The notes under the pieces are model-generated. The model worked only from the letters and a program-made list of their open reading frames with translations, ran no database searches and was not told where the DNA came from. 64,000 nt of DNA from the NCBI GenBank assembly GCA_002729885.1, contig PBUB01000002.1, forward strand, positions 50,706-114,705, in the 5' to 3' direction. This document shows, piece by piece, positions 17,258 to 25,767 of this stretch (position 1 is its first letter; every line of letters starts with the position of its first letter). The DNA comes from Spirochaetaceae bacterium. Lineage in GTDB: Bacteria; Spirochaetota; Leptospiria; Leptospirales; Leptonemataceae. Made by a program: the position numbers and the translations under genes.

Positions 17258-20200
17258 CTAATTCTGAACGAATTCGAGCCAGTAACCGCTATGAAGCGGC
17301 CGCTGATTGATTACTTCATACGTTGTTCCGGTGAAGAGATTGTTGACGGCAGGGGAAAGGGTATCCTGCAGCTGGCGACAGATCTCGCTATTGAGCCTGG
17401 AGTGATGCATGACTCGTGTCAGATCCGTACTGCCAGCCTGACATTGCCATCCAATCCCCTCAAAAATGTTCATTGAGCCTGATCCGCCGCCGCTATCTAC
17501 CAGATGGCATGTTGTGTAGTTAAACCGGCATGTGACTTCTTTCCACTGATAGGGCCTGTATCCGCCATGCGGTGTTCTTTCGACCTGGTACGTCCAATGC
17601 CAGTTTGGGTCTGGGGCAACGGGTGGAGATCCAGGCGGGAAAAGCTGTCCGCCTCGACCCTGGATATAGCCGGCCTTGATCGTTTGGGTTACAGTTGCTG
17701 TCTTCGCACCTTCCGTACATATACCCGGATCATCCGTGAAGGAGTATTCCAGGACGTAATCACCTATCTCGTCCGGCCGGATGCTCACGAACTTTCGCTG
17801 GTCAGGCCAGATATCTGTAAGTGGATTCACAGTGCTTCCGGCTGGTCTTGAGGCCAGGTCGATGGTTTCGCTGTAATTTGCGGTATTGGCATTGCATGAA
17901 GCTCCATCCGGGTCTGTGGCCACCATTTCTGCCCGGAAGTGCCGGTAGTAATTCCAGGAAGGGCTCCAGAAGCTGCTATAAACCGCAGTCATCCATCTGA
18001 AGGGGTAGGTGGGATAGCTGCCGGTTGGATACATTGCACGTCCGGGATTTGTAGGAATCAAGCTGGCGAAAGGTGCGAGATTAGTATTCTTTACTCGGAC
18101 GAATCCGAATTGATTTGCATCTGCGAAAACATCATTGCTGCTACTTCCTGAGTTTGCCAGGGAACCACCGTCCGGCGAATCAAAGGGAAGAGAATATGCC
18201 ACCGGGTTGGCCGCATGGCTTCCTGTAAGTATTATCCCGAACTCTGGAAATACGTGAATTCGACCAGCTCCCAATGGAGATGGAGACGAGTCTACAACGG
18301 TGAGGTGACCACTTGCCTGGTTGACCTCAAGTACGCGGACCGTGCTGCTTCCACCGTCCGCAATATAGATATACTTCCCATTGGGATGCATGGAAGCCTG
18401 TCGAACCACTTCGTGTCCAAGGGCAAAAGAATAGCCAGTATTATCGAGGCTCCAGTCGCCAGCTCTATCAATGGTATAAAGCTTGATTTGCTGGTAGCCC
18501 ATTACATAGACAAAATCGTTGTTCGGATGGACCAATACATGGTAATCCTCTCCGAGCATTCCGAATCCGGCTTTATAGCGCTCGGTTAGATTACCATCGC
18601 TGTTTGCAGTAAGAACTGCATGGTATCCGTAATCATCTGCTTTGGCTACGATGATAGACCCGTCTGCTGAAATATCAGCAGGCTGCGGAAAACTTCGGGG
18701 GGCCACATTGCTGTAAGCAACAAAAGTCAAAATTCCATCTGTAGGGTCGATGCGATAATGTGCAATACAAGCCGGGAAGGTGCCTCCACAGTATCCGTTC
18801 GCATTAAAGAAAACGTAGGCATTTCTGCCGTCGGGAGAAAACCGGATTCGGTCTCCTGCCGGGCCGGCGATGGCCCCCGGCTGATAAAATTGCACAAGGG
18901 AGATGCTACCGTCATTCTGATCAATTCTATAGTGCCCAATGAGAGGATCTGCATTTGCCTCGGTTTGCTGAAAAGTGTATAAATAGCGTCCAGACGGATG
19001 CACCCCAATTGTATTCACACGATGGGCGGTTTGCAACTGACCAGCCGGGTCAACGGAGAGATCTGCTAGATCGAATCTGGCCCAGTAAATACTTCTCCTA
19101 TCATCCGCATGGTTAATCCAGTACGCAAACTTCGGATAGTCCCCGGCTACAATCTCCACGTCCAGGTCTCCAGCATCCGACACTGCAAGGTTGCCGGCTG
19201 CATCCCGAGCCCAGATTCGATAGCTGTGATTGCCGATGGGCAGGTATTGCAGGTTGTCGGGCATCTGGTTGGACCAGCGAGTATCGGTTAGCTTTGGAGT
19301 TTGATTGTCGTTGGACACCAGCCATTGCGTGATTCCCACGTTGTCCGTGGCATCTATGTCAAAGCTCAGTAATGGATATCCAGTGGGGTTGGGACTGGTT
19401 CTGCTTACAGAGTTAAAGACAGGAGCCTGAGCATCCGGGTTACGAGGGTCGGTATTCGCAATAATCTCCTCTAGATCGTTAAGGCCGTCCCCGTCGGAGT
19501 CGTCTGTAGTGTGCAGAGTTCTCTGACCACTTGCATAGACATGCGATGGATTCAATTCGTAGGCATCCTTGATTCCGTCGCCGTCCGAGTCCAGGTCGGT
19601 AGACACTTCGATGACTTTCGCAATGGAGTAATCTCCGTTGGAATCGACGCTGAATATGGAAAAGTAATACGTTTCGTCTTCGTCTAGATTTTCAGCTGTG
19701 TATATCTCTGGGGAATGCTCCATTCCCACAGCAGGGCTTCCTTCGGAAGGAGAGAGCGCCGGGGTGTTAAGCTGTCTACGAATGATTACATTCTGGATAT
19801 CGGCCCCGTCAGGTAGTAGCCAGAACAGCGTTCCCTGATCGCTCCCGGGGATTGCATGGGTATTCTCGACCTGCGGAATCCCTGGACTGCCATCGAAAGT
19901 AGAGCAAAGACTGCTGGCAGGCTCCGGAATGGCGGATGGCACGGATTTGATGGCCAGCCAGTAATTTGTATCTATATTTGTTGCACCTACGATTCCGTTG
20001 CGGTTCCCGGGAAGCGTAATGGTTTCGTTGAGTGCCATGGTTCTTGCGAATACCTTGTATTGGCCCACGGCATCGGTAGTCTGAATTGTCTTACCTGTGT
20101 CAGAAAAACCCAATGAGCTTAGCCAGGGGGCATCTGTTGGTCCTCTGGAATCGTACATTAGATATAGAACCAGGTTATCAGGAGCGGTAAACTCAATGTA

Positions 20201-21034
20201 GTTGGAAGCAGTGCTTTGCTTATGCTGTGCGAAAGTACCGCAAAAGTCCAGGCCGGCAGCCGGGGTGCCTCCGTTGCAGGTTGCGATGCCCAACGCTCCC
20301 TCCAGGCCGAGGTCATCATAATCAGTGCTACCCTGAATTACATAGTCGCGATCATTATAATACCGGAAATTTTCTCCGATCACCATGTATCTGGCATTGC
20401 TGCCGTTCAGATTGCTGGCATACTCATCGATTATACATTGCGGCGGCGAAGCCACGGCCTGGCCTGAAGGGACAGGCAGCGCAGTGAGCACAAAAGGTGT
20501 GAAATGAGTGGTGAAAACTGTGACAGTGGCGTTTTCTATGTCCACCGTTACGTTTCGGACCGGATTCCACGAATCGGACAGCTCATCATAGTAGAATGCT
20601 GTGAACTCCTCCATGAATCCCGCTTCCGCAAGAGCTTCGGCATCATATTCATACACCAGTTTTGCGGGCTGGTCTTCGGGAAAGGTAACGGAACTCCCAT
20701 CTTCTACCCCGATGGCAGCTTGCACTCTCGGATCCAGCTCCACATCGTGAACCTCACTTACAGGAACAAATCTTCCGGGCAGATTCTTAGGCCATTCAAC
20801 TTCGGATTCCTCCACAACGAAGGCCTCGGCCGGGATTTCGCCTGAGAGTTCTAGCGCCGGATCAGAAGCCAGGGCCACCGGGGCCGGGTTCGCATTAGGC
20901 TCTTGCCCAAAGAAGGCCATCCATGCCGGTAGCCCCCCGTCATCTTTTCCGCCGTTTTCGTTTAGAACGGCAATGCAGCTGGTGCTGGCTATAATGATAG
21001 GTATTAGAATTGTAAGGCAGATTCTTCGCTTCAT
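17258..21034 (-). CDS. Giant lipoprotein with TSP3-type calcium repeats and a beta-propeller
   Basis: 1,258 residues. Signal peptide with lipobox IIASTSC (Cys20). The N-terminal 200 residues end in FYYDELSDSWNPV...HFTPFVLTAL, resembling ZU5/UPA-like domains (inference). A fibronectin-III-like stretch follows near 390-470. Residues about 478-530 hold thrombospondin type 3 calcium loops (DLDSDGDGIKDAYEL, DDSDGDGLNDLEE). Residues about 620-950 have the repeated HPSGRYLYTF, SPDGRNAYVF, HPNGKYIYIA signature of a lactonase/YncE-type seven-bladed propeller. The last 250 residues are Cys-containing and unassigned. It is a surface or periplasmic ligand-handling candidate for the receptor downstream. 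Tandem 11-bp-spaced repeats lie 143-169 bases upstream. Confidence 0.85.
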   Translation of the reverse strand: MKRRICLTILIPIIIASTSCIAVLNENGGKDDGGLPAWMAFFGQEPNANPAPVALASDPALELSGEIPAEAFVVEESEVEWPKNLPGRFVPVSEVHDVELDPRVQAAIGVEDGSSVTFPEDQPAKLVYEYDAEALAEAGFMEEFTAFYYDELSDSWNPVRNVTVDIENATVTVFTTHFTPFVLTALPVPSGQAVASPPQCIIDEYASNLNGSNARYMVIGENFRYYNDRDYVIQGSTDYDDLGLEGALGIATCNGGTPAAGLDFCGTFAQHKQSTASNYIEFTAPDNLVLYLMYDSRGPTDAPWLSSLGFSDTGKTIQTTDAVGQYKVFARTMALNETITLPGNRNGIVGATNIDTNYWLAIKSVPSAIPEPASSLCSTFDGSPGIPQVENTHAIPGSDQGTLFWLLPDGADIQNVIIRRQLNTPALSPSEGSPAVGMEHSPEIYTAENLDEDETYYFSIFSVDSNGDYSIAKVIEVSTDLDSDGDGIKDAYELNPSHVYASGQRTLHTTDDSDGDGLNDLEEIIANTDPRNPDAQAPVFNSVSRTSPNPTGYPLLSFDIDATDNVGITQWLVSNDNQTPKLTDTRWSNQMPDNLQYLPIGNHSYRIWARDAAGNLAVSDAGDLDVEIVAGDYPKFAYWINHADDRRSIYWARFDLADLSVDPAGQLQTAHRVNTIGVHPSGRYLYTFQQTEANADPLIGHYRIDQNDGSISLVQFYQPGAIAGPAGDRIRFSPDGRNAYVFFNANGYCGGTFPACIAHYRIDPTDGILTFVAYSNVAPRSFPQPADISADGSIIVAKADDYGYHAVLTANSDGNLTERYKAGFGMLGEDYHVLVHPNNDFVYVMGYQQIKLYTIDRAGDWSLDNTGYSFALGHEVVRQASMHPNGKYIYIADGGSSTVRVLEVNQASGHLTVVDSSPSPLGAGRIHVFPEFGIILTGSHAANPVAYSLPFDSPDGGSLANSGSSSNDVFADANQFGFVRVKNTNLAPFASLIPTNPGRAMYPTGSYPTYPFRWMTAVYSSFWSPSWNYYRHFRAEMVATDPDGASCNANTANYSETIDLASRPAGSTVNPLTDIWPDQRKFVSIRPDEIGDYVLEYSFTDDPGICTEGAKTATVTQTIKAGYIQGRGGQLFPPGSPPVAPDPNWHWTYQVERTPHGGYRPYQWKEVTCRFNYTTCHLVDSGGGSGSMNIFEGIGWQCQAGSTDLTRVMHHSRLNSEICRQLQDTLSPAVNNLFTGTTYEVINQRPLHSGYWLEFVQN

Positions 21035-21500
21035 AATATTATCCGATAGTCGTTGCTAATAATGGTAATGTATATTTAGTACAGGAGTCACCGGTCGCGC
21101 AAAACCAGAATCGCGTCAAGGTACTTAGGTATTAAGGCAGAAAAACTAACGTTAAAGGACTAAGGTTGGCAGGAGTGTTACGGAATCGCTACGAAACAGT
21201 GACGATATTGTTGCGATATGATGGCATATGGGAAATGGAGCCGGTCGAAATGCGAAGCGAAAAAGCACTGCAGTTTGGCAGAAAAACCAGAGGTAAGGCC
21301 TTCTGGTCCTGGGGGCGCACGGATTCTGGACCGCCCTGAGCGCCACTTCCAATTCACGGCGCCAGGACCAATGAGGTTGCTTAGACGACGCAGGAAGAAA
21401 AGTGTACCCCCTCCGTTGGGGCCCAATGGCAACCTCTAAGTCTTACGGTTTCGAAGTTAAGCTGACCCGGGTAATTCCCTGGAGGGCCGATGGCTCTGCC
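21035..21500. other. 466-base gap between tonB and the giant lipoprotein gene
   Basis: No gene supported; the short open frames here have no consistent coding character. The gap contains the tandem repeat array at 21177-21203. It also has a perfect 9-bp inverted repeat TGGTCCTGG (21304-21312) / CCAGGACCA (21362-21370) with a 49-base loop, which could fold in the tonB 3' region, and a small palindrome TTGGGGCCCAA near 21415. Confidence 0.6.
21177..21203 (-). promoter_or_regulatory. Tandem 11-bp-spaced repeat element (Pho-box-like), giant lipoprotein
   Basis: GTTAC (21177), GCTAC (21188) and GTGAC (21199) are spaced exactly 11 bp; on the minus strand they read GTCAC, GTAGC, GTAAC. This is the cleanest three-copy array in the window. 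It faces the giant lipoprotein gene starting at 21034, with a fairly long 142-base distance to its ATG, so a leader RNA is expected if it drives that gene. Confidence 0.6.
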
Positions 21501-22109
21501 CTAGATCAGCTGGAAGCGAATAGGAACGTTAATTTTGACGGTGATTGGTTTTCCCTCTTTGTAGGCCGGAGTAAATCGCTTGGAGTAATAGGTCTGAACG
21601 GCTGACTGATCCAGCCCATGACCCAGTCCTTTCAAGACTCTGACTCGCAGCACTCGCCCATCTTCTCCTACGACCAACTCCAGAACCAGCATGCCTTCAA
21701 TTCCGGCGCTTCGCGCTTCCGGTGTGTAGGGAGGCTTTACTCCGGGGCTTAGGTCCACTGGTGGCGTGGCCCCAATGGCAAAAGGATTCTGAGCCCCTAC
21801 AATGCGCTGGTCTTCAACCTTTTCTTTTTTCAGCTCATCGGTCTTCCGGATTTCGCCTTCTGCTGGTGGAACCTCTACGTCGGGCTGCTTAACTTTGACA
21901 TTGTCTACAAACTGAATTTCCTCGTAGATGTCATCGTCCGTCTCGAAGGTCTGAGGTGGAAAATACATTAAGTAGAGAAATAGAAATTGAATGCTTCCGG
22001 AAAGCAGCGCCAGAACCCAGAACCGGTTCTGGTGGAACCAGATTGCGAATTTCTCTTTTCCGGTTCTTTGAATCACCGGACTACTATTGGTTAACTCTGC
22101 GGTCGTCAT
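21501..22109 (-). CDS. tonB: TonB energy transducer
   Basis: 202 residues. A short cytoplasmic N-terminus, one membrane anchor (about 28-50, FWVLALLSGSIQFLFLYLMYF), a short charged periplasmic linker and a classical TonB C-terminal domain (PPYTPEARSAGIEGMLVLELVV ... VNVPIRF-like ending). The long Pro-rich spacer of E. coli TonB is missing, so its reach is short. It couples the inner-membrane proton-motive force, harvested by ExbB/ExbD, to outer-membrane receptors such as the one at 11958. It lies 95 bases downstream of exbD on the same strand. Confidence 0.92.
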   Translation of the reverse strand: MTTAELTNSSPVIQRTGKEKFAIWFHQNRFWVLALLSGSIQFLFLYLMYFPPQTFETDDDIYEEIQFVDNVKVKQPDVEVPPAEGEIRKTDELKKEKVEDQRIVGAQNPFAIGATPPVDLSPGVKPPYTPEARSAGIEGMLVLELVVGEDGRVLRVRVLKGLGHGLDQSAVQTYYSKRFTPAYKEGKPITVKINVPIRFQLI

Positions 22110-22204
22110 AATATCTAAAGATAAATCCTGATTTCTGTGTCTCGTAGCCAGCTCGAGGCATCCCCGAGTTCATCCTTATCTCAGCTTTAAGCCTTTTTCA
22201 ATGC

Positions 22205-22609
22205 CTAGAGCTGACGATTCTCCTGTTTCGTAACGATAGCAATGTTTGTGGCGCCGATTCGCTTTAGTTTTTCAAACAGGCGGTCCAGCACTTCTACGGG
22301 CAGGTTATCATGAGCATTGATTACCACTCTTGCACCTGGATTCAGCTGAATCTGTTCCTGGACCCTGGCAACCGTAGCATCCAGATCCATGGCAATGTTT
22401 CCAAAATAGAACTGCTTGTTACGATCTACGCTGATCTGCAGATCCTTTTCCTTGATCTCCTGTCCCCCTGCATCCGGGAGGATGAGAGGAAGATCTGCAT
22501 CCACCTTTAAGACGGAAGTAACCATAAAAAAGATCAATAGCAGAAAAGCGATGTCCGCCATGGAGCTGATGGGCACGTTCGCGAATATTTTTCGTCTTCT
22601 AATAGCCAT
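22205..22609 (-). CDS. exbD: ExbD biopolymer transporter (second copy)
   Basis: 134 residues. The cytoplasmic RRRK start is followed by one membrane helix containing the proton-carrying Asp in SSMADIAFLLLIFFMV, then a periplasmic domain with LPDAGG and the closing AIVTKQEN. With ExbB it forms the proton-driven motor for TonB. It is next to a second, divergent exbD; paired exbDs are common in TonB systems of Bacteroidetes, spirochaetes and deltaproteobacteria and may form hetero-oligomers. Confidence 0.92.
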   Translation of the reverse strand: MAIRRRKIFANVPISSMADIAFLLLIFFMVTSVLKVDADLPLILPDAGGQEIKEKDLQISVDRNKQFYFGNIAMDLDATVARVQEQIQLNPGARVVINAHDNLPVEVLDRLFEKLKRIGATNIAIVTKQENRQL

Positions 22610-22642
22610 ATTGGGTTCTAATTTCGCCTGGTTTCCTGAAAT

Positions 22643-23062
22643 CTACTCAACAAAGTTCTGCATAGATATCTTCAGGAAGCCTCGCCTCTTTACTTCTGAT
22701 AAAACGGTCACCAGGTTCTGTACGTTTGTATCTCTGGCAGAGATCACCGCGTACTTCTCTTTGATTTCGGGAATTTCCAGCTTTTCCAGTTCTTCGCCAA
22801 ATCCTCGAAGGGAAGGGAATCTCTTGGTGCCGAAGGATGTATTATCCATCTCAACGCTGTCTCCGATAATCTTCACCGTTACTACCTTGTCCCGCTCCAC
22901 CATCTGAGGGCTGGAATCCTTCTTGGGAAGATTGGCCAGAATGCCCTCTTTGACGTAGAAGACGGAAGCTACCATAAAAAAGACAAGGAGCAGAAAGGCC
23001 AGATCCGACATGGAAGCAGCCGATATCTCTTCTACGTTTGTCTTTCTTCTTAGCTTAACCAT
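22643..23062 (-). CDS. exbD: ExbD biopolymer transporter (first copy)
   Basis: 139 residues. The membrane helix carries the essential Asp in ASMSDLAFLLLVFFMV, followed by a periplasmic domain containing LPKKDSSPQ. It differs from the downstream copy in most periplasmic positions, so the pair is an old duplication. It lies 32 bases after exbB and 33 before the second exbD, in one operon. Confidence 0.92.
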   Translation of the reverse strand: MVKLRRKTNVEEISAASMSDLAFLLLVFFMVASVFYVKEGILANLPKKDSSPQMVERDKVVTVKIIGDSVEMDNTSFGTKRFPSLRGFGEELEKLEIPEIKEKYAVISARDTNVQNLVTVLSEVKRRGFLKISMQNFVE

Positions 23063-23094
23063 GATTGCTCTCCTGAAAACGGGAGGGTTGCGAC

Positions 23095-23976
23095 CTAGGC
23101 CACAACCTTTCCGGCTTTCTTAAGCAACTCTTTATAGATATGATTGGCAGCCTGTTCCACTTCGGTTGCAAAGGCGTTTACACGACTCTGGAAATACTGG
23201 AAGAAGGTCATCGCCGGAATGGCCACAATCAGGCCTCCAGCGGTGGTAAGCAGTGCTACCTTAATACCACCGGCCACAACTTTGGCATTCACACTGTCCG
23301 CATTGGCAATGGCATCAAAGGCCTCTACCATACCGGCCACTGTTCCCAGAAATCCCACCAGAGGTGCGATAGTGGAAACGGCAGCCAGGATAGGCAGTCC
23401 TCGTTCGGCCAGAGCCAGATAGCCACCAGCTTCTCGTTCTACGCCTTTGCTAAAATGTTCCGGATCTCCTTCAGAAACTGCCAGACCTTCGTTCAGGATT
23501 TTGGAGATTGTAAGCTTTTCGTTGGCCGCCAGGATATCCTTTGCTCCGTCCATGCCTTTTGTATTTAGAGCATCGATTAAGTCTTGCTCAAACGTGCGAT
23601 TTGAAAGCTTGCGAGTGGTGAAGAAATAGATTCTTTCGAAAAACACTGCAAGTCCAATAACGCCTGCCACAAACAGAACCCACATGAAGCTTCCACCAGC
23701 CTGGAAGTACTTCCATAGCAGGAATCCGCCACTTTCGGAATCGGTTTCGCTATCTGCTGCTTCTTCTGCTGGAGCCGATTCTGCTGGCTTTTCTTCCTGG
23801 GCTGCAGGCGCACCTTCTGCTGGTTGCTCTTCGCCCTCGAGCTGCGGGGCCGGTTGAGCCTGGAGGGGGTTACTCTGCTCAAGTTGAACAAATAGCAGGG
23901 TTCCCATAGTCAGACCCAGAATTAAAACGATCTTTTTCTCTCTTAGGAGTGATGATAAGTAGTTGCGCATATTCAT
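23095..23976 (-). CDS. exbB: ExbB/TolQ-type proton channel with an acidic periplasmic extension
   Basis: 293 residues. The ExbB core (about 95-290) has the three-helix MotA/TolQ/ExbB arrangement, with LPILAAVSTIAPLVGFLGTVAGMVEAF and ALLTTAGGLIVAIPAM as hallmarks. Unlike minimal ExbB it starts with a signal-like helix (about 15-40) and then a Pro/Ala/Glu-rich low-complexity stretch (about 42-82) that should lie in the periplasm. It heads the operon exbB-exbD-exbD-tonB. Two Met codons at the start (first and third residue) are both possible. Tandem 11-bp repeats lie 43-69 bases upstream. Confidence 0.92.
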   Translation of the reverse strand: MNMRNYLSSLLREKKIVLILGLTMGTLLFVQLEQSNPLQAQPAPQLEGEEQPAEGAPAAQEEKPAESAPAEEAADSETDSESGGFLLWKYFQAGGSFMWVLFVAGVIGLAVFFERIYFFTTRKLSNRTFEQDLIDALNTKGMDGAKDILAANEKLTISKILNEGLAVSEGDPEHFSKGVEREAGGYLALAERGLPILAAVSTIAPLVGFLGTVAGMVEAFDAIANADSVNAKVVAGGIKVALLTTAGGLIVAIPAMTFFQYFQSRVNAFATEVEQAANHIYKELLKKAGKVVA

Positions 23977-24423
23977 CTCTGTATTACTGAAAAGTTGCGC
24001 TTAACATGCCCAAAGCGTGTTACATGATTGTGACGGAACGAATACAACAGGGTATAACTCTGGTGCGATGCAAAGCAAATCCGGCGGCTGAATGGCCTGG
24101 GCGCTATGCGATGCTACTGGAATGTAATATTCTAATGAAGGAGAACTGATCTGCAGATTTCCAGGAGCTTTGAATCAAGTGTTTAAATTTTATCCACGGA
24201 GTCTTTTTTCTTGTAGAGCCGACGCTGATCAAACCATGGCCACCGGTTCCAATAGTGCCGGCTTCTGTCGCTCACTGGCCGGCTCTCATCTGTCTGGCCT
24301 CTCTCTTAGATAAGCCGTAGAACCACGGTTCAGTTTGTGCCAATCCGGAACCTTCCCTGGTTTACGGAGGCTCTTACCATTACTTTCTCTTGCAGGCATC
24401 TGCGAGATTCATGGGATGGGATC
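23977..24423. other. Divergent intergenic region, exbB / flavoprotein
   Basis: No gene supported. The exbB-proximal end holds the tandem repeat element (24019-24045) and, 15 bases beyond it, the 11-mer TGGTGCGATGC shared with the gap at 17044. The right half has GC-rich partial repeats (GCCGGC twice near 24260 and 24284) without a clear function. The flavoprotein frame is open back to 24337, but that part does not look coding. Confidence 0.6.
24019..24045 (-). promoter_or_regulatory. Tandem 11-bp-spaced repeat element (Pho-box-like), exbB operon
   Basis: GTTAC (24019) and GTGAC (24030) are spaced 11 bp, with a weaker third unit AATAC (24041). On the minus strand the strong pair reads GTCAC then GTAAC. 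They end 43 bases before the exbB ATG, and TGTTAA follows 12 bases later as a possible -10. Compared with the element at 17010, the two share TGTTAC-N4-TTGTG-N-CG on the plus strand. Confidence 0.6.
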
Positions 24424-25767
24424 ATGCGTTCCCTCTCTAAAGTAGAAACTATAATCATTGGAGCGGGCCCCATTGGGCTGGAAATGGGTGTGGCTTTGAA
24501 AAATCAAGGCCGTGAATTTGCGATTATCGACGAGCACCAGGTGGGTCATACAATTAGCTGGTATGCTCCTGGAACTCATTTCTTCAGCTCGCCGGAGCGT
24601 ATTTCCATTGCTGGAGTTCCTCTCATCACCAGAGACCAGGGCAAGGCGACTCGTGAGGAATATCTGGACTACCTGATGGGAGTTGCCTGGCAATTCGACC
24701 TTCCCATCTATACGGGCCTTCGCCTGGTAGGTCTGAGCAGGGCAGGGAACTTACCGGATTCTCAGCACGAGCGCGAATCTATTGACGCAGATGACCGGCC
24801 GATTCAGGTTTCCGGCCATAAACCGAATTCAGACTTTCAGTGGTGCCTTTCTTTGCGGCCAAACGCGGCATGCACAAAAGAGGGGGAACCGGCTGAAGAG
24901 GTTGTCAGGTGTAATTATCTAATCCTGGCTCCGGGAGACATGCATGCACCTCGATTTCTGGGAATCCCTGGAGAGAATCAAAAGAATGTCAGTCACTACT
25001 TGAAAGAGCTTCGTAACTATTTTCGTCAGGAAGTGGTCATTGTAGGGGGGCGAAACTCTGCGGTGGAGGCCGCTATTCGAATCTACAGAATGGGTGGAAA
25101 GGTTTCGATTCTGTATCGCGGCGAATCTCTGGATGCAACCAGTATAAAGTACTGGCTTTATCCGGAAATCACTTCATTGATCAAGAACGGTCTTATCCGA
25201 TTTATAAATCAGTCGGAGCCAGTTTCTATTTCCGGTAACAGGCTTTTCTATAGAAGAAAAGGCAAGAATGGACAAGACAGAAAGGGAGACGAAAGTAATT
25301 ACAAAGAAGGAGATGAGAGGCCAGAATCCCGCAGAAGCAGCCAGGGCGAAAGCAACAATGGAAAAGGAGAAGAAAGGGCAAAAACTACCAGAAGCAGTCC
25401 TGAAGAAAATGCTGATGCGCAGTCGCTGGAGGAGTTTCTGGAGGCGGATCAATTCCTGTTGCTTACTGGATACGTTCCGAACAGCTCGCTCTACGAAAAC
25501 CTGGGGATTAATCTGGTGGGTGATCATCGGAAGCCATGGCATAATGAAGAAACCATGGAAACCAATCTGCGAAACGTCTTTGTTGCAGGTACTGCCACTG
25601 CAGGCCGTCAACAGCGCCATACAGTCTTTATAGAGAACTCCCATGAACATGTTCGTCGAATAAGTGAAACCATTGCTCATCGCTCCGCTGGAAAATCGGT
25701 GGAGCAGCAGGGGAACTCCGCCGGTTCCGATTTACAGGGACTCTACGAGGAGCATCCAGAAAGCTGA
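24424..25767 (+). CDS. YpdA-like FAD/NAD(P)-dependent oxidoreductase with a charged insert
   Basis: A pyridine-nucleotide-disulfide-oxidoreductase-like flavoprotein, about 447 residues. FAD Rossmann motif IIIGAGPIGLEMG at the start, NAD(P) motif VVIVGGRNSAVEAA near 205, and a C-terminal ATAGRQQRHTVFIENS block with GxNLRNVFVAGT typical of YpdA (putative bacillithiol-disulfide reductase) proteins. Between the second Rossmann domain and the return to the FAD domain, residues about 277-336 are a hydrophilic K/E/R/S/N/G-rich insert, absent from standard members and presumably a disordered loop. ATG 24424 is chosen because coding character starts there. Redox maintenance in the cytoplasm is likely; the actual thiol is unknown. 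Confidence 0.8.
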   Translation: MRSLSKVETIIIGAGPIGLEMGVALKNQGREFAIIDEHQVGHTISWYAPGTHFFSSPERISIAGVPLITRDQGKATREEYLDYLMGVAWQFDLPIYTGLRLVGLSRAGNLPDSQHERESIDADDRPIQVSGHKPNSDFQWCLSLRPNAACTKEGEPAEEVVRCNYLILAPGDMHAPRFLGIPGENQKNVSHYLKELRNYFRQEVVIVGGRNSAVEAAIRIYRMGGKVSILYRGESLDATSIKYWLYPEITSLIKNGLIRFINQSEPVSISGNRLFYRRKGKNGQDRKGDESNYKEGDERPESRRSSQGESNNGKGEERAKTTRSSPEENADAQSLEEFLEADQFLLLTGYVPNSSLYENLGINLVGDHRKPWHNEETMETNLRNVFVAGTATAGRQQRHTVFIENSHEHVRRISETIAHRSAGKSVEQQGNSAGSDLQGLYEEHPES

